A stretch of 64,000 nucleotides of DNA from Anoplopoma fimbria (Eukaryota > Chordata > Actinopteri > Perciformes > Anoplopomatidae). The notes under the pieces were generated by a model. That model was not told where the DNA came from. It worked only from the letters and a program-made list of their open reading frames with translations, and searched no databases. This document shows, piece after piece, positions 1-14,654 of this stretch (the first letter of the stretch is position 1; each line of letters opens with the position of its first letter). The position numbers and the translations under genes are program-made. The DNA is taken from assembly GCF_027596085.1 (NCBI RefSeq), contig NC_072462.1:19661421-19725420 (forward strand), given 5' to 3'.

Positions 1-3808
<3,808 letters not shown>

Positions 3809-3979
3809 GCCGTTTGCAAGTCTCTCCAGCAACATTGATCACAGCCAGGCTGCTGCTTCGCGGCCAGCCTGTTAGGTTGCCATGGAAACGAGCCCACCGC
3901 TTAGGAGCCACTGAGAAACCCAACACCCTCCGATCAATAAGCTTCTTGAATAATGACGCCGTAGACACACAAAACACAG

Positions 3980-3981
<2 letters not shown>

Positions 3982-4056
<75 letters not shown>
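3982..4056 (+). repeat. (AC)n microsatellite
   Basis: About 37 AC units, uninterrupted. It is the inverted partner of the TG run at 3705-3804. The 177-base spacer between them is non-repetitive, moderately G+C-rich, and could form the loop of a hairpin. Confidence 0.98.
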
Positions 4057-4059
<3 letters not shown>

Positions 4060-6216
4060 GTCTCAGCGTGACTCTGAAGCTCCATCAATAAGTAGATTGT
4101 AGTACTTATTCAGATAGAGTACAGTGAGGAGGGAAAAAAGTGAGGAAGAGTCTTTTGAAACCCACAGAGACACTTAACTGAGTGCCGGAGAGAGGAGTCA
4201 TGGCAGTTGGCAAACTACTGAAGAGGGAGATCTGGAGTGTGACTATCAGTCCTCTCACAAATAGTGAAATGAACTCTGAAATACAGAATATACTCTGTGG
4301 ATGTTAATCGTCTAAAGATGGCTTTCTTCTGCCTTTAATATGATTATGTGGCAAAAATTATTAAATGATTATTAAAGCACTTTCACAGGTTTATGATACA
4401 ACAAAAAATAGGCTAATGGTTAAAATTCTTAGGAAATGTAGGACTTTTGTAAAGGCATCAAGGTAAGTGTTGATTTAAGGGAGCTACAATTGAAGGTGAA
4501 AACGAATTGTTACACCGTGGTATTATTTGTTTGAAATGGCATTTGTTTAGTTCCCTATTGGTGTTTGATGGTTTAACCCTGTTGCCATACTGCTATATTG
4601 ATGTAAATATAAGAGTGTAACAACCACTTTTAAGCATTTTGAAATGACATATTCAATTAATATCAAAGGAACAACTGTTTTGTTCAGAGTCAGCATGCAG
4701 ACATTGTTGTTTTTTACCAATAGCCTTGTGCATATAATTGCACGTCTCTCTAATTCTTTCTGCCCACCTGCATTCACATTTATCTGACTGAGGTTTGTAC
4801 AAGTTACAATATTTGGCCCCGTCCATGGCTCTTAAATATCTGTAGCCTAACTGTGTATTGATAAAGCTACGGCACTGTCTATGGTGCTGAAGTAGCAGAT
4901 CGATTTGTAATTGGGGGTCTAGGTGCAGGTAAAAAAATAAATTAAATACAGATTGTCTGCTGCTACTCTTTTCCATGTTGTACATTCCTGGCAGAAGAGC
5001 TAGGTCATCTAAACTTTAGATCAGCCTCATGAATAATTAAGTGTAGAATTACTCGATTTTGGTATATCTTTACGCATCAATAGGTCGGTCATTAATAAAA
5101 CACAGTCTTGTTATTGTGTGCCCCTTACCTACATGCTTTATTGCGCTCTCTAATATCTGATTGGTGAAACCCTGCACTGTAGTGTTGAGTCTGTGTGAAG
5201 CTTCTTTGGCAGATGGAGAGAATAGCAGGCATACAGTATATGAGATGACAAGCGCACACACTGTGATGTAGTGAAAGCTGATATTCCTCTGCATGTGTGT
5301 GTGTGGAGTCCCAAGGGAAAACTGCATATGGATCTACAATAAAATCAAAAGACTTCTACATACACTGTTCAGTTTAATCTTGTTTTGCATGATAGGAAAA
5401 GTAGATTTAAGGAAATATGCAGATATAAATGGAGTTAGTGTAAACTCAGCTAGTGTTTGAATAGTAGGATGATCATCTGATGATCTTACCATCACCATGT
5501 AACAATATTACATATGCTTCATACAGCTTCATTCGCAGTCTTCAATCTTATCACTGTTGGATATCTTACAGAATTAATAATAAAACATCCTCATTTCAGT
5601 GCAAGCTTTGCTTCACATGACTTCTCTGGCAGAATAGTCAACTGCATATCACATTCAGAGAGATATTGTACACACTAGAACAAGTTTCTGCAGAGAGTGC
5701 CATCAAAAATATTTGTAAATACAAACAACTTGATATATCTCTTTCCCACAGCAAACCCACGTCAGAACCGTGGGAACCGAGGCCTAACAAAATAGCCCCC
5801 TGATGAGACTGAGACATAAATAGAATGAACGTGGCTTCTTTCACAAAATGGTTCACTACTGCTCCTCCTCTTGGAGCAACATTTTGAAAATCAAGTAACA
5901 AGAAGATGTCACATTTGTGTTACAGTAGTCAGAGGTAAAACTCTTTAAACATATAGAGATAAAGGAAGTATCTAACAAATCAAATTTCACAAACGTTGCC
6001 ATGAGGTCATCATAGGTCATCAGCCTGTGTCAAATAACAGTCAGTCCCATGGGGGTTCGGTAGGTTATATCAGCACTGATTGCATGTTGCTTCTTAATCA
6101 CGACAGGTTTGAAACGAGAAGGCAAGTTTTAAGAGTGATTTGAAAGAAAAATGACATGTAGTGTTATTCTTTCAACTGCAGCAGGTGTTTTTTTGGCTGT
6201 ATCATGCTGTTGCCAG
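4057..6216. other. Non-coding, no gene recognised
   Basis: AT-rich sequence with scattered short open frames on both strands, none with recognisable protein features, splice structure or codon bias. No strong repeat was recognised in it. Confidence 0.55.
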
Positions 6217-6262
6217 TCAGTGGTGGAAAGTAACTAAGTACATTTACTCTGGTACTTAACTT
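6217..6262 (+). repeat. Start of percomorph AGTAAC/AGTACTT dispersed repeat
   Basis: The sequence beginning GTGGTGGAAAGTAACTAAGT matches, from memory, one end of a very common percomorph interspersed element. Only the terminal part, about 45 bases, is present before another repeat begins. Longer copies of the family, in the opposite orientation, lie near 13525-14040 and 31918-32256. Confidence 0.6.
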
Positions 6263-6610
6263 CAGTGGAATTGACCGTTGCTAAGTCCAGCCCCTTGAAT
6301 GCAAATAGTGTAGCATTGGCCAGCTCCGATCAGGGTCCAAACAACTGATCCATAGACTCTCATGCAATCATTTCAGATTTTCTTCGTTTTCTGGCTGGTT
6401 TTGTGGATTTGGAGCTAGGCATGGTTAAAAGGGTTGTGTAATGGTGATACACATGGAGAGGTTAGAAGGGATATATTGATGTCTTAAATATAATGTTATA
6501 AGCAATAACCTATGGAACCAACATTTATGGAGTACGTAGGCACATCATTGGTTAGCCATAGCACTGCACTTTTTAATGATTGTAACAGAGAATAAAGACC
6601 TGTCCAGCTT
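6263..6610 (+). mobile_element. Relic of a P-element-like (THAP) DNA transposon, 5' part
   Basis: The stretch looks like the 5' untranslated part and first codons of a teleost transposon carrying a THAP-type DNA-binding domain. An ATG at 6421 opens MVKRVV and then meets a stop at 6439. Fish THAP proteins of transposon origin commonly begin MVKRC-Y-G, so the start appears preserved but broken by a small frameshift. No further transposase is seen; the following 170 bases are AT-rich. The identification rests on memory of the family, without a search. It could instead be another dispersed repeat. Confidence 0.4.
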
Positions 6611-8715
6611 CACAGGAACAGTGCTGTTCCTAAATTCCATTGTCTTCTTTCTCAATCCCCACTTGTTGTGGTGGTTCACTCCTACACTGTGATCTGTTGG
6701 CTTTAGCTTCTATCTTTATCTTTTTAACTTGTTTTTTCCTGGTGAATCAGTTCGACATCCTAGATATATCCTTAAAATTTGGGTTGTAGACCCTTCTGTC
6801 TGCTTCTCTTTGATATCACTTGTTTTTGGTCCAAAAATGAGATAATATGTGCAGTTAGTGACAGTGTGGGCTCCATGGGAGCTATAAAAGACCACTTCTT
6901 GTTCTGAGATCTGGCAGTCCTCGAAAAGGTAAAAAATAAAGGAATGTATTTATACATGACTGATCTTTCAGAGGTCAGTTTCAGATTGGGTTCAAAAATC
7001 GAGCTTAAAGTTTACTGGAAGTCAATGCATTCTCTTAACGTCATCCTTCTTCACACTCACTCATTTACACACAAACATACGTCAGCATTGACTGATGCAT
7101 CCACGGTCTTCTGCTGTCAACAACTGCAGTGATGCCCTGAGCCATTAGAGGTGTAATGCCTTGCTCAAGACTACATTGGCAGTTATTTATAGACCCTAAC
7201 CCTCCAGTCCTGAGCCTGATTGTTTTTCCCGAGGCTACCACTGCCCCCGTTAAAATCCAGCAAAGCATCCCAAATGTAATAACCATTTTGGTCCAACAGA
7301 TCTTTGAAGCACTACAGCGCTACTGTTAAATATAAATTGTGCTTATTATACATTTTTTAATTTTACAGTAACATCCGTTTTTCTGCTCAGTTTGATTAAT
7401 GTGACTGAAGGCCACAGATGAAAAACGAGGGGATGAGTGAAAAAAATGGGCTGAAAAGGACGAGGACTGGAAGAGTGGGGGGTGCCTGAGCGTAGAGTTT
7501 AATGTAGCGTGCTCCCAGAATCTAGATCACTGAACACACCAGTGTGTTCTGTAATTTCTTGAAGCAGAGATGGGCACCGTGGTTTCACTTCAACATGTTT
7601 GTCCCAGTTTCTGGGCAGCAGTGCGTTCACAGTGCCAATGCTACGACTAGCCGGGTCACGGAGGTAGGACTGCAGATTTTTGACTTTGAGACAAGATATG
7701 TTATGCAACAATGTAGAGCAACAACTCAATGTTGTTAAGGAGGGAGACAGAGACGGCAGGGACTGAGCCTGGGGAATAAGCCTGAAATCCTTCAGTGTAA
7801 AATGTTCAAAATTCATTGTAGTCCATGAAACTGTTTATCTTGTGTCTTGATTTAGCAGCTAAACTTTAATATGACTATAGCATAGTACATGTATATTCTT
7901 AAAAAGTCCCATTTATACATAAATAAAGTTGATTTTAGCTTTTAAGCACCAACGTTTTTTTATTAGAAGAATAATGTTTGTGCCTTTTCTTTCTTGTTGA
8001 CTCATTTCAAAACAGTCTGATACTTATATTGGACCGATTAACGCGATCAATGACCGCTATGAGAGGGCTTCAAAATAATTTAAGTTGTTTTGCAGTTTCA
8101 GGTGCGAATATTGATATTGTAGTGTTTTTCTATTGTATCAAAAGCCAATTTAAATGAATGGTGATATTGTTAGGCCATATGATTAAATTCAGCATTTACA
8201 TTAGCCTAAAATTCGAGTTGCAGAGTCAATCAGGATAATGTCAATACAATTATAAAGTGTAACCGATATTGGGTTTCCAAACTTAAAATTGCTTCAAAGT
8301 ACTGAAATAAACAATCTATTAGTGAAAAACTTAAGCTTGGATAAGATGCAGACTAATTGTACATGACTTCTAAGACAGGTCTGGCCTGCTGGTAAATTCT
8401 GTTTGTACAGAAAATTCAAAATACAATAACATTTGTGTATGCAGCAAGTTCTCCTAAATAACTCATACAAACCATGTAAGAGCAGATCCGTTCAAACAAG
8501 TGGTTGTTGCATGGGGCCAAACTGCATTTTGAGGCTCCTTCACATTAGTTTATGATGCACAATGAGCCCTGTTGGTTGACTATTTATCTTCCTTTAATTT
8601 AAGATTGGGAGGCAAACACAAATTACTCATTAGTTTCATCTACTATTTTGCTTAATAGCATTTTACAAACGTGTATCTTTGACTTGTCTGTATCCTACAC
8701 TTTATTAGTCTTCTG
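6611..8715. other. Non-coding, no gene recognised
   Basis: AT-rich sequence with no credible coding exon on either strand. Around 7140-7260 a short stretch resembles decayed repeat material, but I cannot assign it. Confidence 0.5.
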
Positions 8716-9018
8716 TCTGGGGCGGCTGTGGCATAGTGGAGAGCAAGGTAGTTCTCCAATCAGAGGGTCGGTGGTTCAATACCCGGCTTCGGCAGTCGAT
8801 GTGTCCTTGGGCAAGACACTTAACCCCAAGTTGCTCCCGAAGGCTTGCCATCGGTGTGGACTGGATGTGAATGAATGTTAGTTAGAGTCTGATGGTGGCA
8901 CCTTGCATGGTAGCCTGTCATCAGTGTGTGAATGGGTGAATGATATGTAATATACTACTGATTGTAAGTCGCTTTGGATAAAAGCATCTGCTAAATGACT
9001 GTAATGTAATGTAATGTA
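8716..9018 (+). mobile_element. tRNA-derived SINE with L2/UnaL2-type tail
   Basis: The 5' part has tRNA promoter boxes: a box A-like TGGCATAGTGG at about 8730 and a box B-like GGTTCAATACCC near 8772. A central part reads TGTCCTTGGGCAAGACACTT. The 3' end, TAAGTCGCTTTGGATAAAAG and onward, closes with TGTAA repeats at 9000-9018. That tail is the one used by eel UnaL2-type L2 LINEs, whose machinery moves such SINEs. The same tail ends the LINE fragment at 44362. The copy is nearly full length with scattered changes. Confidence 0.85.
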
Positions 9019-9290
9019 AAAATAAACCTCAGATTTGTCTAACATGGCCCATGTTAGACAAATGTCCCAATTGAAAACCAAATCTTGGTTTAAATTTAAA
9101 AAAACTTTTCTGTGAGAATGGTACCAGTGTAAATCTCTCAGAATCTCATATCAATATCCTGTCTGACTGGAAACGTGTGTTTCAACTCCATGAATATGAA
9201 GCAGGATGGAGAAGATACAAAGCAGCCTCCACTCCAATTAAAGCAGTGTTCCTATAGGAGCTGTGCAGGGGGAATAGCCAGACAGCCAAC

Positions 9291-9567
9291 TTGCTTGTAA
9301 CACAAGGTCCCACTCCCCACACGGAATTAAACACGCTCCACTGGACTCCTCCTCCTCCTCTTCCTCCTCCTCCTCCTCCTCCTCCTCCTCCTCTGCACAG
9401 CATCCACACGCTGCGTGATCCCCATCACAAACCCAGAGCGGTGGCTTCGCTGAGCCGATGGAGTAGTAGTACTAGTAGTAGTGGGAGTGCTCTTTCTTCC
9501 TTTTTCCTTTTTTTTGTTGCTTTAATGGATTCGCCTTTTCTCCGGAATACCGTTTCATCACATCGTG
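9291..9567 (+). promoter_or_regulatory. Candidate non-coding first exon / promoter region of plppr1
   Basis: A stretch with more CpG than its surroundings contains a (TCC)n run (9346-9393) and ends in a good splice donor, ATCGTG followed by GTAAGT at 9568. plppr1 needs an upstream untranslated exon, because its ATG exon starts at a splice acceptor (24481-24483). This is the most exon-like donor-bearing stretch I found upstream. It is inference only: no TATA box is evident and transcription cannot be seen from sequence. Confidence 0.25.
9346..9393 (+). repeat. (TCC)n trinucleotide repeat
   Basis: TCC/CTC units with one CTT interruption. On the - strand it reads as a poly-glycine frame, which is an artefact. 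Confidence 0.95.
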
Positions 9568-9570
9568 GTA

Positions 9571-9573
<3 letters not shown>

Positions 9574-9607
<34 letters not shown>
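9574..9607 (+). repeat. (TG)n microsatellite
   Basis: About 17 TG units immediately after the candidate splice donor at 9568. Confidence 0.95.
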
Positions 9608-9608
<1 letters not shown>

Positions 9609-10131
9609 CCTGCAGATGCTGTGGGGGTAGAAATAAGAGGAGCTATTGTCTGTTGCTGAGGCAAGTTCGGACCTTTAATGAAGACCTTGTATCAGATACA
9701 ACACAGATCACATGAATGAAACGGGGCTTTTTGTGATCCAGTGTGGAGAATAGTGTTTTAATGATTGTAATAGAATCGATATGGGTATTTAGACAGACAC
9801 CTGTCTCTAGCAGCAGCAGTGACCGTCCTCCAGGGCTTATTTACGCCCCTACAAAACACATTTTTCTTTTCTTTCTGCAGGTTATATGCTTGTTCTCAGC
9901 CCTGCGCAATCCCTAGTTTATAGCATGGGTAAAACAAACATTTGTGCTGAAATGCTTCTCCTCCGTTGCCGAGCAGGACAGAAAAAAGAAAAAAGAAAAA
10001 TTCGGCCCATCTCTCCCCCCCCAACATCACAGGGTGGATGCTTTTGCAGATCACTGGAGAGGCTGATATCCCATGCTTGTTAAGACGCCTTGTTGAGAGG
10101 TGTAGGGTTATTATTTCGGTGCAGCATGTGC

Positions 10132-10187
10132 CATCATCCTCATCATCCTCATCATCCTCATCATCCTCATCATCCTCATCATCCTCA
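10132..10187 (+). repeat. (CATCATCCT)n nonamer repeat
   Basis: About six tandem copies of the nine-base unit CATCATCCT. It gives a poly-serine open frame on the + strand, which is not evidence of a gene. Confidence 0.95.
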
Positions 10188-13100
10188 CCCTCCTTTCCTG
10201 ATTGCTTCTGCTATCTTCATATTCAGAAAACGGTACTGTGCATCTGCAGACTTGGCCTTATAGCTTGAATACGAGATCCGGAACCTCATCTTCTAATGGT
10301 GCAAATACCAACACAGGATGAATAAAATCATATTTCTGATGCAAAAGAAGGGCTTTTTTTTTTTAATTATAAATGTGGGTTTTGATCCAATATGACCTTA
10401 TCTTAAAGCTGCTCTCTGGACACGAGTTTTCAAATGCATGAGGTATATTTACTGTAAGTTGTATATAAGGCTGTGGATGTGATCAAACAATGCATTTAAA
10501 AAAATCTTCGGTGAATAACAACAAAATGAATCAAATCTGGCTGAGTGGAGTCGAGAAGCTTGCAGACCAGTGACCGTGAATGGACCCTCGATGAAGCAGA
10601 AGTCAATGTTGACCATGTAGTGTCGCTTATTTTGAATCTCTCGCTCTGATTATTGGATAGTTTTCCCTGTCTTCTTACATTCTCAGTGGTGGAGATATAT
10701 TGCTTAATGCTCCCTGCCTGTCTGCATGCTGCCATCTGTATTGAATCTTCCCTATGTCCCCTGGCAGAGCACTGCAAGCAAGATAGTATCACCCGCCCAG
10801 AGAGGCACATATTACTAACCAGCTATTTGTACCTGTGAGTTTGTGAGTTTTGCTGAGCGTGTATTTGTATTTGACATGTGTACTCGTGCTTGTCCCTGTG
10901 GTATACTGTAGCAGGCAAATGGTATTATTCAGCAGACAGATGGCGGGCGGCTGGGCATCAGGTGAGCCTTCCCTTGGCTGTCAGCGAGGCCCGCCGAATG
11001 CAAGATAACTCTTGGCATTAACCCACCATGCATGCCGTTCTATATAGAGGCACAAGTGTGCGTTAATACAGAGTGTGTTTTGTATATTTGAGTATGAAAA
11101 TGCTTCTTGGAGACAAGAGAATGCACACAGGAGTGCATGTGTAAAAGGTTCCATTCTAGATTGCTCATACAGAAGGTCTTGTTTTGCTGTGGGGTGCGTG
11201 TGTGTTTGGCTTTCCTTGAAAGGTTATGTCACTTTTGACCAATCAGACAGCAAAACAGGCTGAGGTCACAATGACATCATCATGCCTGGCAATGATATGC
11301 TGTAGTGATGTTAGCTTGTGACATCATCAGCGTATCAGGTACACGGCTGTCAACAGATCATGATTGTTATTGTGAACATTGTTTCTATTTTTTCATTAGG
11401 TTTATTAGTATTGTTGTTGCGATGATTATGTGCAAATATGACACATGATTTGGATTTAGTTTTAGTCTGTTTTGACAAAAAAAAAAATTCAGTTTTGGTG
11501 ACATTTTAGTCATTTGATTTTTGTAGTATGATGTCTAGTTTTGTTTAACAATATCTAATGAAATTATGGTAAAATGCTTTCTTTGGTTGCCACAGTCTTT
11601 TTTTTGTTATCTCTCGAGTTAGTTTTGATTTATACATTAGTTTTGGTCACTGAAAAACACCAATGAATACTTTGCAATCGTTGTGCCTTCTGTGTGATAT
11701 ACTGTAGACTGTGACACTTTTAGCCCTGCAAACTCAGCTTACAGAGTAACGCTGCAACACACTCGCTATTGTTATCATTAGAAGTTCATAAGTGATGGAC
11801 AGCAAGAGGATGGCTCGCAACAGAGCAGAGCATCCTATCAAATTTGTAAAAATGTAATTCAGCTCCAGTGAATGATGACCTAGTCAGAACATGAGCAATG
11901 TGTCAAAACATGCAAGGGAAATGTAACATCATCCTGAACAGCAGCGAGTGACTGCTCAGGGTAACTGGATAAGCAAACGCATTTTGCTTCTGGCTATTTA
12001 CACTTCAAGGCTTCAGTTATTTCTATCTGCTTTTTGGAGCACACAAAGCTGATATAGTGCTCTTACACATGGCAAAAAAATAATAATCTTGACAAGGTGC
12101 TGTTCTGAAATGTGTAACAAATTCCAATAATCTCAGGGACACACAGGCCGATACCTTATGTTGTTAAATCACCAGAAGGGAAGCTGCAGGAAGCGCTGAC
12201 CTCTGAACTCATGTCTGCTATCTAACTCCTCCTCCACTCCCACAATAGAGACTGGCTATTGATCACATGCGCACACATACATACACACACACACACATAA
12301 ACCCTTTGCATGCTCCATTGATAGCAGGTATTTGATTACCACAAGATGTGGGGGCAGTGTTATTAGAGTTGTGGGGGTGTCCTGATTGGGCAATATATCT
12401 GTCACCATGACGTCTCCTGGGAATGCTTAGCCCTAAGGTGAGATAAGGCCTGCCCCTGAAGACCAAGAGGTCCGCCCTTTATCTGTAAGGAGGCTGCTAT
12501 ATTCAGGTGATATAGTGACAGAGAGGAGCAGGGGGAAAAAAGGAACACTGACTGCATTGAATGAATGTTTTTGCTCGGTCTGCCAGAAGCCAAATAGAAA
12601 TGCAATAACAGCTAATGTGGCTAAACATCTATATTTACAAGGATGCCTGATTAATTTGAGAGATGAGTGATATTTTGTTGGCTTGAGTGTACAGATACAG
12701 CCAGTATTCGTAGCGTGCCAGAATGCAACGCATGCTTCTCAGCCCAAACTCGTGTATATAATTAGTTTGAATGGAAATGGGAGCTAATGGAGAAATATTT
12801 TAAATTGAAGCCAAATGTCGCTGGCTGAGAGGCTTGGGTGTTTTTTTGTTTTTTTCGTTTTGTTTATAGTAACTGACCATATTAAGGAGGAATTTGAGAT
12901 TGATAATCTTCATATTTGGATATAAAGTGATAAACAAATCAAGCAAAACAACACACTTTGGTAAAGAGTAGAATTATTTGTTCAAATGTTCGTCATTAAT
13001 TTCCAGTGTCACTAATGTTTGTTTTTATTGAATCTTTTACCTCGTTGGCAGATGTTGCAGCAACTTGAATTAATGTATATATTAATCTGTTATTGAATAT

Positions 13101-13524
13101 CAAACCCTTTTACTTTGCTGGACCCACTGAGCTATTCTGGACACGTATGCGGTGATCACACTGATAAGCAACAGAAGAAGTGAGAGTGAAGTCATTTGTC
13201 CTCAGGTGTTCTCAAAGTAAGGATGTGAAGCACATTTTAGATGAGCCGAGATTGTATTTGATTAAGTCTTATATACAACGTCAATGAAAAGACACAACTG
13301 GCAGCAGTTAGAAGCCAATTCCTCATCAAGGGAGCCAAGATGCATCTGTGTGAGTTGAAATTGTTTGTTCTTGATGAGAACATTTGCGCTAACCACGTTG
13401 CTTTATGAATCTATAAATGTAGAGAAGTGAGAGGAAAGAGCAGAGATGCTCGAGGGAAATATCAGAGGAATCTGGTGAATTCTGAGATCAGTCAAGTGTC
13501 TTTAAGTGTCAGTATGTAAGGGTT
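10188..13524. other. Non-coding; possible decayed repeats
   Basis: No gene is recognised. About 11440-11660 is rich in the words TTTAGT and AGTTTTGGT, resembling a decayed hAT-type MITE of fishes (weak call). A short (AC)n run lies near 12268-12297. A stretch near 10920-11040 is richer in G+C and CpG and could be regulatory. The rest is unremarkable. Confidence 0.45.
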
Positions 13525-14040
13525 CCTTAGGTAAAGGTACCAGTAAAACAATGTACGAATAGAAGTACCATAGTTCAAAATCCTACTTGAGTAAAAGTAG
13601 CGTACATACAGTAAGTATTATCTTTTTTTTTTAACTTAAAGTATCAAAATAAGTACTGTACTGTAGCCCACTGGTTTTCAATCTAGGGGTCAGGCTTCTT
13701 AAAAGGCTATATTACATTTGAATTTTCTGTTATCTTTGTTTTTTTGTGTGAAATGAAAAAATAAGGATGATGAGGAATATATATCTTGGTGGAGCTGCTA
13801 ATCATTTGTCTTAATCTTTAGCAATGAATTGGATCTGATAAGTTTATCATATGTTTTAAAGAAAAATATTGATCTAAAGGAACTAGTAACTTTATCTGTC
13901 TTGTACTTGTGTTAAAAAGTATACTATTTCTATCTGAAATGTAGTGAAGTCGAAGTATAAATTGGCATAAATACAAACACTCCAGTAAAGTGCTTTACAA
14001 TTGTACTTATGTACAGTACATGAGTAGGCTCTAAACACTA
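13525..14040. repeat. Percomorph AGTACTT-rich dispersed repeat with a probable internal insertion
   Basis: The flanks, about 13525-13670 and 13890-14040, contain the family's hallmarks: AAAATCCTACTTGAGTAAAA, GAAATGTAGTGAAGTCGAAG and TTGTACTTATGTACAGTACA. Between them, 13671-13890 contains TTCAATCTAGGGGTCAGG and TTGGTGGAGCTGCT, words of a different fish repeat. This suggests one element sits within the other. Orientation matches the copy at 31918-32256. Boundaries are approximate. Confidence 0.6.
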
Positions 14041-14614
14041 AGTCTGAGTAATTCTGAGTTTTTCCTACTAGTGCTTATAGGCCAGCTGAGTCGAACTTCT
14101 ATTGGTAAATGTTGCAGCTAAACAATAACTTTGCCTCAGTATACTACAGTGACTATATGAGTAATTATTTTTCAATATTCAATATACTTTTCAATATCTG
14201 TGCCACAGATACTTTTTAGTCTGTACCAGAACAATATTGAGATTTGATTTGATTGAGGTCACTGCAGCTGCATAATTTCTAGAATTGTATATTTACTGAG
14301 GTATTTTAGAGCATAGAATAAAACATTAAAATCTCTTAAGCTTGTGTTAACCCCAGACTTTATTTTAGGCATCTAACAAAAAACCCATTGAGTTCAAGTG
14401 CAAATGCAAAAACGCCAACTCATTTCCAGGTTTTAGGACTCATTCCTGCAGCAAACTATTAGGGTGAAAAATAACTGAACACCAAGAGATCAAGAGCTCG
14501 TTTGATCTAATTATAGACTGAAATCTTGAGATGTTACAAGGCAGCATGACAAAAAACTTGCATAGCATCACTCAGCATTCAACACACGGAGTGAAAACAC
14601 ACACAGACGTACAC

Positions 14615-14654
<40 letters not shown>

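Noticed and set aside
8716..8800. Possible functional tRNA gene
   Set aside because: Box A and box B are present, but the sequence continues into a SINE body with an L2-type tail and would not fold as a full tRNA.
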